Assembly (NCBI GenBank): GCA_965232105.1
Contig: OZ246956.1
Span: forward strand, 248,001 to 312,000
DNA length: 64,000 bases
Direction of reading: 5' to 3'
Source of the DNA: Multivorans sp965232105
GTDB lineage: Bacteria; Acidobacteriota; Thermoanaerobaculia; Multivoradales; Multivoraceae
Below, in pieces: positions 16,770-25,025 of this stretch. The notes under the pieces are model-generated. The model had not been told where the DNA came from and made no database searches. It saw only the letters and a list, made by a program, of their open reading frames with translations. Both the position numbers and the translations under genes were made by a program. How positions within the stretch are numbered: the stretch's first letter is position 1; every line of letters starts with the position of its first letter.

Positions 16770-18565
16770 CGTCTCACGAAGTCCGGCCGCTCGACGGCGG
16801 CGTGATCGGCAACTGCAGCTTCGGGGCGCTGATCGACCCGCGCGGGCGCATCTGCTGGGCCTGCCTACCCCACTTCGACGGCGACCCCGTCTTCCACTCC
16901 CTGCTGGACGACGCCCATGAGGCGGATCCCGAGGCGGGCGGCTTCTTCGATGTGGTGCTCGAAGGGCTGCAGGACAGCGAACAGCACTACATCGAGAACA
17001 CCGCGATCCTCGAGACGACCCTTCGCGACGGCAACGGCGCCGCCGTCCGCATCACCGACTTCGCGCCCCGGTTCGAGCAGTTCGGCCGTTCCTTCCGGCC
17101 GACGATGATCATCCGCACCATCGAACGGCTGAGCGGCGAACCCCGCATACGCATCCGCCTGCGACCGCGATTCGACTACGGGGAGCGCCGCCCCGAACTG
17201 ACCCGGGGCAGCAACCACGTCCGCTACGTTGGGCCGAAACTCGCCCTGCGACTGACGACCGACGCGCCCGTCTCCTTCGTCACGGACGAGATCGCCTTCG
17301 TCCTCGAACAGCCCCTCACCCTGCTGCTCGGGCCCGACGAGAGCCTGACGGACCCGGTGGACTCCGTGGCGCGCGAGTTCCTGAGCCGGACGGAGAACTA
17401 CTGGCGCGAGTTCGTGCGCCACCTGGCCGTGCCGTTCGAGTGGCAGGAGGCCGTGATCCGGGCCGCGATCACGCTCCAACTGTGCAGCTTCGAGGAGACC
17501 GGGGCGGTGCTGGCCGCGATGACCACTTCGATCCCCGAAGGGCCGGACACCGGCCGCAACTGGGACTATCGCTTCTGCTGGCTCCGCGACTCGCATTTCG
17601 TCGTCCAGGCGCTGAACCGTCTCGGCGCGACCCGCACGATGGAGGGCTACCTCGGCTACATCACGAACCTGGCGGCCGCCGCCGAGGGCGGGGTGCTGCA
17701 ACCCGTCTACGGGATCAAGTTCGAGCGGGAGCTGACCGAACGTGACGTGGACCATCTCTCCGGCTACCGCGGCATGGGGCCGGTCCGGGTGGGCAACGCC
17801 GCCTGGCGCCAGCTCCAGAACGACAACTACGGCAGCGCGATCCTCTCCGTCACCCAGAGCTTCTTCGACCGCCGGCTCGTCAAGCCGGGCAACGCGCGCG
17901 TATTCGGCTCGCTCGAGCAACTCGGCAGCCAGGCCGTTGCCCTGTTCGACCAGCCGGACGCGGGGCTCTGGGAGTTCAGGCAGCGCAGCGCCGTTCACAC
18001 CTTCTCGAGCGTGATGTGCTGGGCCGCCTGCGACCGCCTGGCACGCATCGCCCGGACGCTGGGCTTTGCAGAACGTCAAAGGCACTGGACAAACCAGGCC
18101 GAGGCGATTCGCTCGCACATCCTCCGGAACGCGGAAACCGAGCGGGGCGGCCTGGCCGCCAGCCTGGACGGCAAAGGCATCGACGCCAGCCTGCTCCTGC
18201 TCCACGACCTGGGGTTCCTCGACGCCGACGATCCCTGCTTCGCCGCCACCGTCGAGTCGCTGGAGCCCCTCCGCGAAGGCAGCAACTTCTTCCGCTACCA
18301 GGAGGACGAGTTCGGCGCGCCCACGACCTCCTTCGCCGTCTGCAGCTTCTGGTACATCGACGCGATCAACGCCCTCGGCCGGCGCGACGAAGCCCGCGAG
18401 CTCTTCGAGCAGATGCTCGACCGCCGCAACCCGGTGGGTCTCCTCTCCGAGGACCTCGACCCCGAGACGGGCGAACTCTGGGGCAACTTCCCCCAGACCT
18501 ACTCCATGGTCGGCCTGATCAACTCGGCGTTGCGGCTCAGCCGCCCGTGGAGCGAGGCGTTCTGA
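16766..18565 (+). CDS. GH15 glycoside hydrolase (trehalase/glucoamylase-like)
   Basis: 599 aa from ATG 16766. N-terminal trehalase-like beta domain (GGVIGNCSFGALIDPRGRICWACLPHFDGDPVF, quoted in part) then the (alpha/alpha)6 barrel; the catalytic region has EGPDTGRNWDYRFCWLRDS and the C-terminal acid Glu is in GLLSEDLDPETGELWGNFPQ. Bacterial GH15 proteins of this layout next to otsAB are usually trehalases, though glucoamylase activity cannot be excluded. Coupled to otsB by overlap. No signal peptide, so it acts in the cytoplasm, implying controlled trehalose turnover rather than feeding on external sugar. Confidence 0.88.
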   Translation: MTSHEVRPLDGGVIGNCSFGALIDPRGRICWACLPHFDGDPVFHSLLDDAHEADPEAGGFFDVVLEGLQDSEQHYIENTAILETTLRDGNGAAVRITDFAPRFEQFGRSFRPTMIIRTIERLSGEPRIRIRLRPRFDYGERRPELTRGSNHVRYVGPKLALRLTTDAPVSFVTDEIAFVLEQPLTLLLGPDESLTDPVDSVAREFLSRTENYWREFVRHLAVPFEWQEAVIRAAITLQLCSFEETGAVLAAMTTSIPEGPDTGRNWDYRFCWLRDSHFVVQALNRLGATRTMEGYLGYITNLAAAAEGGVLQPVYGIKFERELTERDVDHLSGYRGMGPVRVGNAAWRQLQNDNYGSAILSVTQSFFDRRLVKPGNARVFGSLEQLGSQAVALFDQPDAGLWEFRQRSAVHTFSSVMCWAACDRLARIARTLGFAERQRHWTNQAEAIRSHILRNAETERGGLAASLDGKGIDASLLLLHDLGFLDADDPCFAATVESLEPLREGSNFFRYQEDEFGAPTTSFAVCSFWYIDAINALGRRDEARELFEQMLDRRNPVGLLSEDLDPETGELWGNFPQTYSMVGLINSALRLSRPWSEAF

Positions 18566-18569
18566 CCAC

Positions 18570-18623
18570 TGGGTGCGCCGGCCCTCTGGCCGGCATCCTG
18601 GCGACGCCGCGAAGCGGCGAGCC
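18570..18623 (-). repeat. Dispersed palindromic element, short form (copy F)
   Basis: Read on the minus strand it is GGGCTCGCCGCTTCGCGGC, a variable few bases, then GATGCCGGCCAGAGGGCCGGCGCACCCA (given in two pieces): nearly identical to the plus-strand copy ending trpC at 43904-43958. It sits 5 bases after the stop of the GH15 gene and its GCCGGC/GCCGGC hairpin may end that transcript. Confidence 0.85.
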
Positions 18624-18654
18624 CGTACCGCCCCGCTGCTAGCCTCCCACCACG

Positions 18655-19344
18655 ATGCGCCACACCCCCCTACTCCTCCACGAAGAGCTCATGCTCCTCG
18701 CCCTGCACGACGAGAAGGGCACCATCGCCTCCGGCTTCGCCAGCTTCGGAATCGCCGGCGCCATCGCCGCCGAACTTCTACTCCAGGAACGAATCCGCGT
18801 CGACGATTCGCGACGGCGCAAGATCGTCGATGTCCGCAACATCAGGCGGATCGGCGACCCGGTCGTCGATGAGTGCCTGATGAAGGTCCGGGACGCGAAG
18901 CGGCGCGCGTCGCTGCAGACCTGGATCACGCGCTTCTCCTCCCTTTCCAAGCTCCGGCACCGGGTCGCGGGGCGCCTGTGCGAGCGCGGCATCCTCAAGG
19001 CGGACGAGAAGCAGTTGCTCGTCATCTTCACGCGGCACATCTACCCCGAGATCGACCCCGGTCCCGAGCAGGAGATCATCGAGCGCTTGCGCGACGCGAT
19101 CTTCGGCAACGACCGGGAAGTCGAGCCCCGCACCGTCGTCCTCGTCTCACTCGCCAAGGCGGTGGGCCTGCTCAACCCGATCTTCGGCCGCAAGGAACTC
19201 AGGCCCCGCAAGCAACGTCTGAAGAGCCTCACCAACGGTGACCTCGTTGGCCGCGCGACCGCCGAGGCCGTCGCAGCCACGCAAGCCGCCATCGCCGCGG
19301 CCGCCGCCATGCCGGCCATCATCGCTGCCTCGCAGTCCGGCTGA
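18655..19344 (+). CDS. GPP34 (GOLPH3-like) family protein
   Basis: 229 aa. Starts MRHTPLLLHEELMLLALHDE with the GPP34 hallmark helices (GTIASGFASFGIAGAIAAELLLQERI) and the later RLCERGILKADEKQLL segment. In eukaryotes GPP34 proteins bind phosphatidylinositol-4-phosphate; bacterial members are soluble and uncharacterised, possibly lipid-binding. The Ala-rich end (AAIAAAAAMPAIIAAS) is a low-complexity hydrophobic helix. No operon partner is clear: it lies 89 bases after the GH15 gene and 36 before the methyltransferase, all plus strand. Confidence 0.85.
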   Translation: MRHTPLLLHEELMLLALHDEKGTIASGFASFGIAGAIAAELLLQERIRVDDSRRRKIVDVRNIRRIGDPVVDECLMKVRDAKRRASLQTWITRFSSLSKLRHRVAGRLCERGILKADEKQLLVIFTRHIYPEIDPGPEQEIIERLRDAIFGNDREVEPRTVVLVSLAKAVGLLNPIFGRKELRPRKQRLKSLTNGDLVGRATAEAVAATQAAIAAAAAMPAIIAASQSG

Positions 19345-19380
19345 CTTCCAGCTTGGGAACCCGGTTGGCGCGATCCCACC

Positions 19381-20112
19381 ATGCCCAAGCTCTACGCCGA
19401 AATCGCTCCCTGGTGGCCGCTGATCTCGCCGCCCCACGAGTACGAAGAAGAAGCCGGCATCTACCTCCGGCACCTGCTCGAAGCCTCTGACGGCACCCCC
19501 CGGACCGCCCTCGAACTCGGCAGCGGCGGCGGCCACAACGCCTCTCACCTCAAGGCGCACTTCGAGATGACCCTCGTCGACCTGTCACCCGGGATGCTGG
19601 AGATGAGCAGGCAACTCAACCCCGAGTGCCGGCACATCGAGGGCGACATGCGGACCGTCCGACTCGACGGTACGTTCGACTGCGTCTTCGTCCACGACGC
19701 GATCGACTACATGACGACGCTCGAGGACCTGCGCGCCGCCATCGAGACCGCCTACATCCACTGCCGGCCCGGCGGCGCCGCCCTCTTCGCGCCCGACCAC
19801 CTGCGCGAGAACTTCCAGCCCAGGACCGACTGCGGCGGCTGCGACGGGGAAGACAGGAGCGCCCACTACCTCGAGAACTGCTGGGATCCCGACCCCGACG
19901 ACACGACGATCACGACCGACTACGCCTTCGTGCTGCGCGAGGCCGACGGCAGCGTGGAGGTCGTGCACGACCGGCACGTCACGGGCCTCTTCCGACGTGC
20001 CGAGTGGCTCGGCCTGCTGGCCGAGGTCGGTTTTGAGGCGGTGGTCGTGGACTGCGATCACTCGGAGATGGAGCCGGGGGAGTACGAGCTGTTCGTCTGC
20101 AGGAGGGTGTAG
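19381..20112 (+). CDS. Class I SAM-dependent methyltransferase
   Basis: 243 aa. Rossmann methyltransferase: motif I ALELGSGGGHNASHL, acidic end of strand 2 in MTLVDLSPGMLEMSR, motif II IEGDMRTVRLDGTFDCVFVHDAIDYM. The C-terminal half has a CGGCDGEDRS Cys pair and a long beta region that may recognise the substrate, which cannot be told. Start ATG 19381 follows closely on the GPP34 gene (36 bases), in a gap holding a partial trace of the dispersed repeat (GGGAACCCGGTTGGCGCGAT). Confidence 0.88.
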   Translation: MPKLYAEIAPWWPLISPPHEYEEEAGIYLRHLLEASDGTPRTALELGSGGGHNASHLKAHFEMTLVDLSPGMLEMSRQLNPECRHIEGDMRTVRLDGTFDCVFVHDAIDYMTTLEDLRAAIETAYIHCRPGGAALFAPDHLRENFQPRTDCGGCDGEDRSAHYLENCWDPDPDDTTITTDYAFVLREADGSVEVVHDRHVTGLFRRAEWLGLLAEVGFEAVVVDCDHSEMEPGEYELFVCRRV

Positions 20113-20258
20113 ATGTCGTTCCAGTGCTCAACGGCAGGCGAATCGCCGTCGAAAGCACTCACCAGCGGCCCAAGAGCGACAGCGCCGTGACGACCTATGC
20201 GGAGCGCAAGGCAGCCCGCGAGGCGGCAACCTCTCTCAGCTAGTGTCGCGAGACCAAC

Positions 20259-21176
20259 ATGGATCAGGGGGAGTTTCTTCGTCGCCTCGACGAGATCAAC
20301 ATCTGGCGACGGCACGGTCAACGGGCGCCGCACAAGCCGCTGCTGCTCCTCTTGGCGCTCGGCCGCCTGGAGCAACGAAAGGAACGTCTGGCTCTCTACG
20401 AGCGGGACATCCGGGACCGGCTCCACGACCTGTTGCGCAGTTTCGGACCGCCGCGTCGGAGCTACCGTCCCGAGTACCCCTTCTGGCACCTTCGCTCCGA
20501 TGAGCTCTGGGAGATCCCGGACGACGATCTAGCCACGATCAAGGGTGGGAGCGGGACCAGTCCCTCCGACCGACAACTCGTCGACCTCGCTGTGCGCGGC
20601 GGACTGCCTGAAACGGTCTATCGGCTCCTGGATGGCAACCCGGAGTTGATACAGAGAGCTGCACAGAAGATCCTCGATAGTCATTTCGCCTCATCCCTTC
20701 ACCAACCGATTCGCGATGCGGTTGGCCTGCTCGGGAGCTTCGGGACCAGCGAGAAGGTCAAGTTGCGGCGCGACCCCAGATTCCGCAGCGCCGTCCTGAC
20801 AGCGTATGAGCGGCGATGCGCCGTCTGTGACTTTGACATCAGGCTCGAGGACGACCTGGTCGCGCTCGATGCAGCTCACATCCGATGGCATGCTGCCGGA
20901 GGGCCCGACGATGTCCGAAACGGGCTGGCTCTGTGCATCCTGCACCATCGAACCCTCGATCGAGGAGCTATCGGGCTTGAGCGGGCCACCAGTGGCTATC
21001 GCCTGCTCGTCTCCGACGTCGTCAACGGGCAAAGCGACGCGTTTCGCCATCTTCTTCGCCATCACGGCAAGAAAGTTCGAAACCCACAGCGCAACGAACA
21101 GTGCCCGGATCCCGACTTTGTCGACTGGCATCGTCGCGAGGTGTTTCGGGGATCACCTCGGCAAACGCGGGGCTAG
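20259..21176 (+). CDS. Type IV restriction endonuclease: sulfur-recognition domain plus HNH
   Basis: 305 aa. N-terminal half matches the DNA phosphorothioate-binding (SBD) domain: RAPHKPLLLLLALGRLEQRK and YRPEYPFWHLRSDELWEI. C-terminal HNH nuclease: RRCAVCDFDIRLED, ALDAAHIRWHAAGGPDDVRNGLALCILHH. This pairing is that of ScoMcrA/SprMcrA-like enzymes, which cut DNA carrying the Dnd-type sulfur modification on entering DNA. No dnd genes occur in the window, as expected for a type IV enzyme. It stands alone, convergent with the RHH gene ending at 21178. Confidence 0.87.
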   Translation: MDQGEFLRRLDEINIWRRHGQRAPHKPLLLLLALGRLEQRKERLALYERDIRDRLHDLLRSFGPPRRSYRPEYPFWHLRSDELWEIPDDDLATIKGGSGTSPSDRQLVDLAVRGGLPETVYRLLDGNPELIQRAAQKILDSHFASSLHQPIRDAVGLLGSFGTSEKVKLRRDPRFRSAVLTAYERRCAVCDFDIRLEDDLVALDAAHIRWHAAGGPDDVRNGLALCILHHRTLDRGAIGLERATSGYRLLVSDVVNGQSDAFRHLLRHHGKKVRNPQRNEQCPDPDFVDWHRREVFRGSPRQTRG

Positions 21177-21177
21177 C

Positions 21178-21417
21178 TCAGCCTGATGGCCGCCGGTCGC
21201 CCCGCCGCTGGCGTCGCACCCACTCCGCCGGATCGTCGTCCCAGTCGTGACCGGTGTCGGAGATGCCACCGAGCGCTGCTTCGATGTCGTCCCAGCGCCG
21301 CTCGTAGTCGAGCCCGCGCCTGATCAGTTGAGCGACGAATGCGCTGCGCTTTCCCGGGCCGGCACGCCGGTCGAGTTCAGCCACGAGTTCATCGTCCAGA
21401 GCGATGTGCAACCGCAT
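21178..21417 (-). CDS. Ribbon-helix-helix protein, antitoxin-like
   Basis: 79 aa. The N terminus MRLHIALDDELVAELDRRAG and KRSAFVAQLIRRGLDYER form a beta-helix-helix (CopG/VapB-like) DNA-binding unit, then an acidic Trp-rich tail (HDWDDDPAEWVRRQRR) of the kind that binds a toxin. No PIN, RelE or similar toxin gene is next to it: the HNH gene is convergent and the membrane protein is divergent. Either an orphan antitoxin or a plain regulator. Confidence 0.75.
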   Translation of the reverse strand: MRLHIALDDELVAELDRRAGPGKRSAFVAQLIRRGLDYERRWDDIEAALGGISDTGHDWDDDPAEWVRRQRRGDRRPSG

Positions 21418-21536
21418 CGACCGAACTTAGCTCACGCTGGGGCGTCGCTCCCATGAAGGAGGATCGCTGGTGAAGCGCCCGCAGTCGGGGGATGGCCGCC
21501 TCGGGTCGCGGGAGCTAGGATCTCGCCCCAATCGGC

Positions 21537-22274
21537 ATGACGGAAGAGCAGTACGACCATTCCAAGCCGTCGGCGCGGCTTATCGTGCTGATGGGGCTCC
21601 TCACCGCGGGCGGGGACGCCGGGCTGCTGAGCATCGAGGCGCTGCGCACGTCGCCGGTGTCCGTGGTCTACGCGGTCGCGCTCGCGACGGCGGCGGTCGC
21701 GACGCTGATGTTCGCCCGGAGACAATCCAAAGCCGCCGCCGCGGGAGACCAGGCGGGGAACACGCCGCGCACCGGGCCCGTCTGGCACGAGTCAGACGTG
21801 TTCACGGACCCGTGGTACCAGCTCCCGGCGGTCTTCTGCGTCTTCGTTCTCTTGTCCCGGTTTGTCCTCGATCTCGTTGCCCAACCGCCCGCAACGGAGC
21901 GCGCCGTGTGGTTCCTGGCAACACTGGGGATCGGGACTCTCGCCGTGGCGTTCGGCCTGACCGGCAAAGCCGACCCGAGAAAAGGCACGAAGACCACGGA
22001 GCCCGCCGACGAGCCGACGAAACCAGGCCAGCCGAACTCGCACGTCGGCGCCACTCTGCGCGACCCGTGGTTCAACCTGCCGGCCAGCTCGATCGTCTTT
22101 CTGCACATCGCCCGAGCCGGGCTGGAGGAGATTGAGGAGGATCCCCAGTCGATCTTCGCCACGGTGTGGCTCTTCATGCCAGCGGCGATGCTGGTGGTGG
22201 GACTGGTGATCGGCGCGGTCGCTCGCAACCGGCGGAGACAGAAGGCCGGCTCAGACGAAGTCGCGGTACCGTAG
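21537..22274 (+). CDS. Unrecognised membrane protein with internal duplication
   Basis: 245 aa, about six hydrophobic segments. I recognise no family. The region VFTDPWYQLPAVFCVFVLLSR recurs as LRDPWFNLPASSIVFLHIAR about 90 residues later, each followed by further hydrophobic helices, so the protein seems built from two related halves joined by a charged linker (KADPRKGTKTTEPADEPTKP). The hydrolase gene starts 44 bases later on the same strand, possibly co-transcribed. Confidence 0.6.
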   Translation: MTEEQYDHSKPSARLIVLMGLLTAGGDAGLLSIEALRTSPVSVVYAVALATAAVATLMFARRQSKAAAAGDQAGNTPRTGPVWHESDVFTDPWYQLPAVFCVFVLLSRFVLDLVAQPPATERAVWFLATLGIGTLAVAFGLTGKADPRKGTKTTEPADEPTKPGQPNSHVGATLRDPWFNLPASSIVFLHIARAGLEEIEEDPQSIFATVWLFMPAAMLVVGLVIGAVARNRRRQKAGSDEVAVP

Positions 22275-22318
22275 CCTCGCTGGCGCCCCTGCTAGCCCCT
22301 GACCCGCCTGCGCGACAA

Positions 22319-23251
22319 GTGAAGCAACCGCAACGCCGGGAAGTCCCGAAGCCCGCGGCGACGGCCGAGGCACGCACAGCCGATGGCAGCCACATCGTTC
22401 TCAGGCGGCATGGCAACCCGCGCGGCCCGCGGCTCGTTCTGAGCCACTGCAACGGGTTCGCGGCCGACGCCTACTACCCGTTCTGGTCGTTGCTCACCGA
22501 CAGGTTCGACGTCGTCCTGTTCGACCTTCGCAATCATGGCTGGAACGCGGTCGGCGACGCCGAGGCCCATGGCATTCACGCCTTAGTCGACGACCATGGG
22601 CCCATCGCAAAGGCGATCGATCGGCACTTCGGCGCCAAGCCGAAGATCGGCGTCTTCCACTCCGTGTCGGCGCAATCGGCCCTCCTCCACGCCACTCGCG
22701 CCTCGGACTACTCGGCCCTGGTTCTGTTCGACCCGGTCGTCTGTCCGCCCGGCTGCCGGCAGGAGGACGTGCGGAAGGTGGAAACGATGCTTCGTCAACT
22801 GGGCGAGGCCGCCTTGAGGCGCCGGGAACGATTCTCGAGCCGGCAGGAGTTCATCGACCGCGTCCTGCGCGCGCCCGCCTTCCAGCTCCTCTGCCCCGGC
22901 GCGCCGGAGTTCATCGCGGAAGCGACGCTCCGGCCACGCCCGAGCGGCGCCGGATACGAGCTGCGCTGCCCGAGGGAGTACGAAGCGAAGATCTCGCTGG
23001 AAGGGCCCGGACGGGCCAGGGACGTGAACCTGAGTCGGCTCTCGTGCCCCACGAAGGTCATCGGCTCCGATCCCACCGTGCCGTTCTCGTTTCTCCCCAC
23101 CGTGGATCTGAGCGAGATCCTGGTTCTCGACTACGACTTCGTGCCGGACACGACGCACCTCCTCCAGTTCGAGAAGCCGGCCGAGTGCGTCGCCGCGATG
23201 CTGCCGTTCGTCGAGGCTCAGTGCGGGACAGCGCAGGAGGCGAAGGCGTGA
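22319..23251 (+). CDS. Alpha/beta-hydrolase fold protein
   Basis: 310 aa from GTG 22319; the frame is open further upstream but overlaps the previous gene. The fold is shown by the oxyanion-loop region LVLSHCNGFAADAYYPFW, DVVLFDLRNHGWNAVGD, the nucleophile elbow GVFHSVSAQSALLHA (Ser within HSVSA) and a late His in VPDTTHLLQFEKP. Esterase, lipase or haloperoxidase-like activity possible; substrate unknown. Convergent with the DUF885-like gene, 10 bases between stops. Confidence 0.8.
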   Translation: MKQPQRREVPKPAATAEARTADGSHIVLRRHGNPRGPRLVLSHCNGFAADAYYPFWSLLTDRFDVVLFDLRNHGWNAVGDAEAHGIHALVDDHGPIAKAIDRHFGAKPKIGVFHSVSAQSALLHATRASDYSALVLFDPVVCPPGCRQEDVRKVETMLRQLGEAALRRRERFSSRQEFIDRVLRAPAFQLLCPGAPEFIAEATLRPRPSGAGYELRCPREYEAKISLEGPGRARDVNLSRLSCPTKVIGSDPTVPFSFLPTVDLSEILVLDYDFVPDTTHLLQFEKPAECVAAMLPFVEAQCGTAQEAKA

Positions 23252-23261
23252 GCCGCCCGTG

Positions 23262-24971
23262 CTACCAGAGTTGCGACACCTCGTCGTCGTACCCGGTCAT
23301 TTCCCACCGGATGAGCGACCAGGGTATCTGGCCCGCGGTGTAGACCTCGTCCAGGAACTCCCGCAGACTGAAATCGTCGCCGAGTTGATTCGCGCGGTCT
23401 CGCATCAGCTTCATGAACTGGACCTTCCCCAGGACCATGAGCATGTGATGCCCCACGCCGCGCAGCGTCGTATCCAGTTCAAACCAGAGATGGTGGCTGC
23501 CCTCCAGCAAGTCGCCATGCGGCGCATTGTCGATACAGAACTGCGTCGCTTCCGCCAGACTCCAGTCGCCGCTGTGCATGTAGATGTCGGAGAGTGCGCG
23601 CACGGTACGGAAAGCCGCCTGTTCATACGTGATTTCCCTGCCGTGGGGATTGCGGTCGTCCAGATAACCCGCATGCATCAGCAGTTCCTCGAGGGCGAAC
23701 GCCAGCCCCTCGTCGCGAGCCGTCGAGATCTTGTACGGCCGCTCTCCGCCACGGATCGGGCGATCGTCGCGCTCCGCCCTCAGCATGTCGAAGTGATGGC
23801 CGACCAACTCATGCGTGTTCTCCATCACCGCTTCCCGGTGGGAGAAATTGAAGAAATAGTCGTGCGTCTCGGGCCAGGGATCCTCCAGGGCATACCCTTT
23901 TCCGTAGAGCCGTGAGCCGAAGTAGTCATCCGGCACGAGGAAGTCATGCACAGTGAGAATCTCCTCGTTGCGCAGGAAGCTCATGATGTGATCGACGGCT
24001 TCTTCGATGCCTTCCCTGTACTCGACCTGTGATCCGACCGGCACGATCGGCGGAGCATCGCGATTCCGGTGCTCCTCCAGTCGTTGAAAAGTAATCACGC
24101 GATTGTCTTCAAGTTCGACGATCGTTCGAATCTCGTCCCAGGTGTAGGGGATTAGATAGACGTTCCTGAGCAGCCAGTTGTAGTTCTCCCTGCCCACACC
24201 CGTGGTGCCTGTCATCCGATGCTCGTTGGACCGTATCCACTGCTCGTAGTCGTCGATAGCTGCCAGCGCCGCCTCGACATCGGCCTCGATTTCCGGATGA
24301 TGACTCCTCAGGCCCTGCGCGAGCGATTGATAGGCCGATCTGGAGTCTCCAATGGAAAGAACCGCCAGAGTGGCCAGGTCGGCGGCGATCAGCGAGAAGT
24401 CCTTGAGATTCTCTTTCGCCTGTTGCACCATATCGGGTACCGATCTGAGCCTTGACTGCAGATCGGCGACCTCGATCCCCTGAAGAGGTGGCTCGGCTCC
24501 ATCGGCGAGCGTGGCGATCACGTCGTTGTAGAACCCGGGATCCCTCGACCATGGGCTGAGAACCCGGTGCTGGAACTCATAGCCGTTCGTCTCCGCCCGG
24601 ACGAGGTGGTAGTCAGCCTGCTGTGAGATCGGCCAGTCCGACGGATCGATCGACTCCAGGCGGTCCTGAAACGTCCTCAGCTCGCTGTACTTCTCCGCCA
24701 TTGCCGCGGCGGAGAAGTCGGGCGCGGCGTCCAGGTTCGACAGGATCCAGCCGCTTTGCGAGTAGGACTGGATGTTGCCGGAGACGCCCTGCTGAAAGGA
24801 ACGAAAGTCTCCGAAGAGGGAAACCAGGTCCGCGTAGTCCTTACTTGCGACTGCCTGAGCAGCCTTGGTGTCCGCCGGATCGCTTCCCGGATCATTCGAG
24901 AGCAATCGATACAGGCCAAAGCCGGCGAGTAAGACCGCCAGTACGACCACAAGACTGCGACTACCGCGCAT
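23262..24971 (-). CDS. DUF885-like secreted/anchored putative metallopeptidase
   Basis: 569 aa. Starts MRGSRSLVVVLAVLLAGFGLYRLL, a membrane anchor or signal helix without a clear cleavage site. The body is helical with NTHELVGHHFDMLRAERDD, the His-Glu motif typical of DUF885/M32-like zinc peptidases, plus a later EGLAFALEELLMHAGYLDD segment carrying the third-ligand Glu. Also GVGHHMLMVLGKVQFMKL near the C terminus. Probably a periplasmic or extracytoplasmic hydrolase; specificity unknown. Monocistronic by position. Confidence 0.78.
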   Translation of the reverse strand: MRGSRSLVVVLAVLLAGFGLYRLLSNDPGSDPADTKAAQAVASKDYADLVSLFGDFRSFQQGVSGNIQSYSQSGWILSNLDAAPDFSAAAMAEKYSELRTFQDRLESIDPSDWPISQQADYHLVRAETNGYEFQHRVLSPWSRDPGFYNDVIATLADGAEPPLQGIEVADLQSRLRSVPDMVQQAKENLKDFSLIAADLATLAVLSIGDSRSAYQSLAQGLRSHHPEIEADVEAALAAIDDYEQWIRSNEHRMTGTTGVGRENYNWLLRNVYLIPYTWDEIRTIVELEDNRVITFQRLEEHRNRDAPPIVPVGSQVEYREGIEEAVDHIMSFLRNEEILTVHDFLVPDDYFGSRLYGKGYALEDPWPETHDYFFNFSHREAVMENTHELVGHHFDMLRAERDDRPIRGGERPYKISTARDEGLAFALEELLMHAGYLDDRNPHGREITYEQAAFRTVRALSDIYMHSGDWSLAEATQFCIDNAPHGDLLEGSHHLWFELDTTLRGVGHHMLMVLGKVQFMKLMRDRANQLGDDFSLREFLDEVYTAGQIPWSLIRWEMTGYDDEVSQLW

Positions 24972-25025
24972 TTTGAACTCAAGAGTCTATACGAGCACCT
25001 GAGGTCGTTCACTCCCCAGATCGCA

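Noticed and set aside
21178..21417. Toxin-antitoxin pair formed by the RHH protein and the HNH nuclease
   Set aside because: The genes are convergent, not co-directional, and the HNH protein is a full sulfur-recognising restriction enzyme, so linkage is probably accidental.
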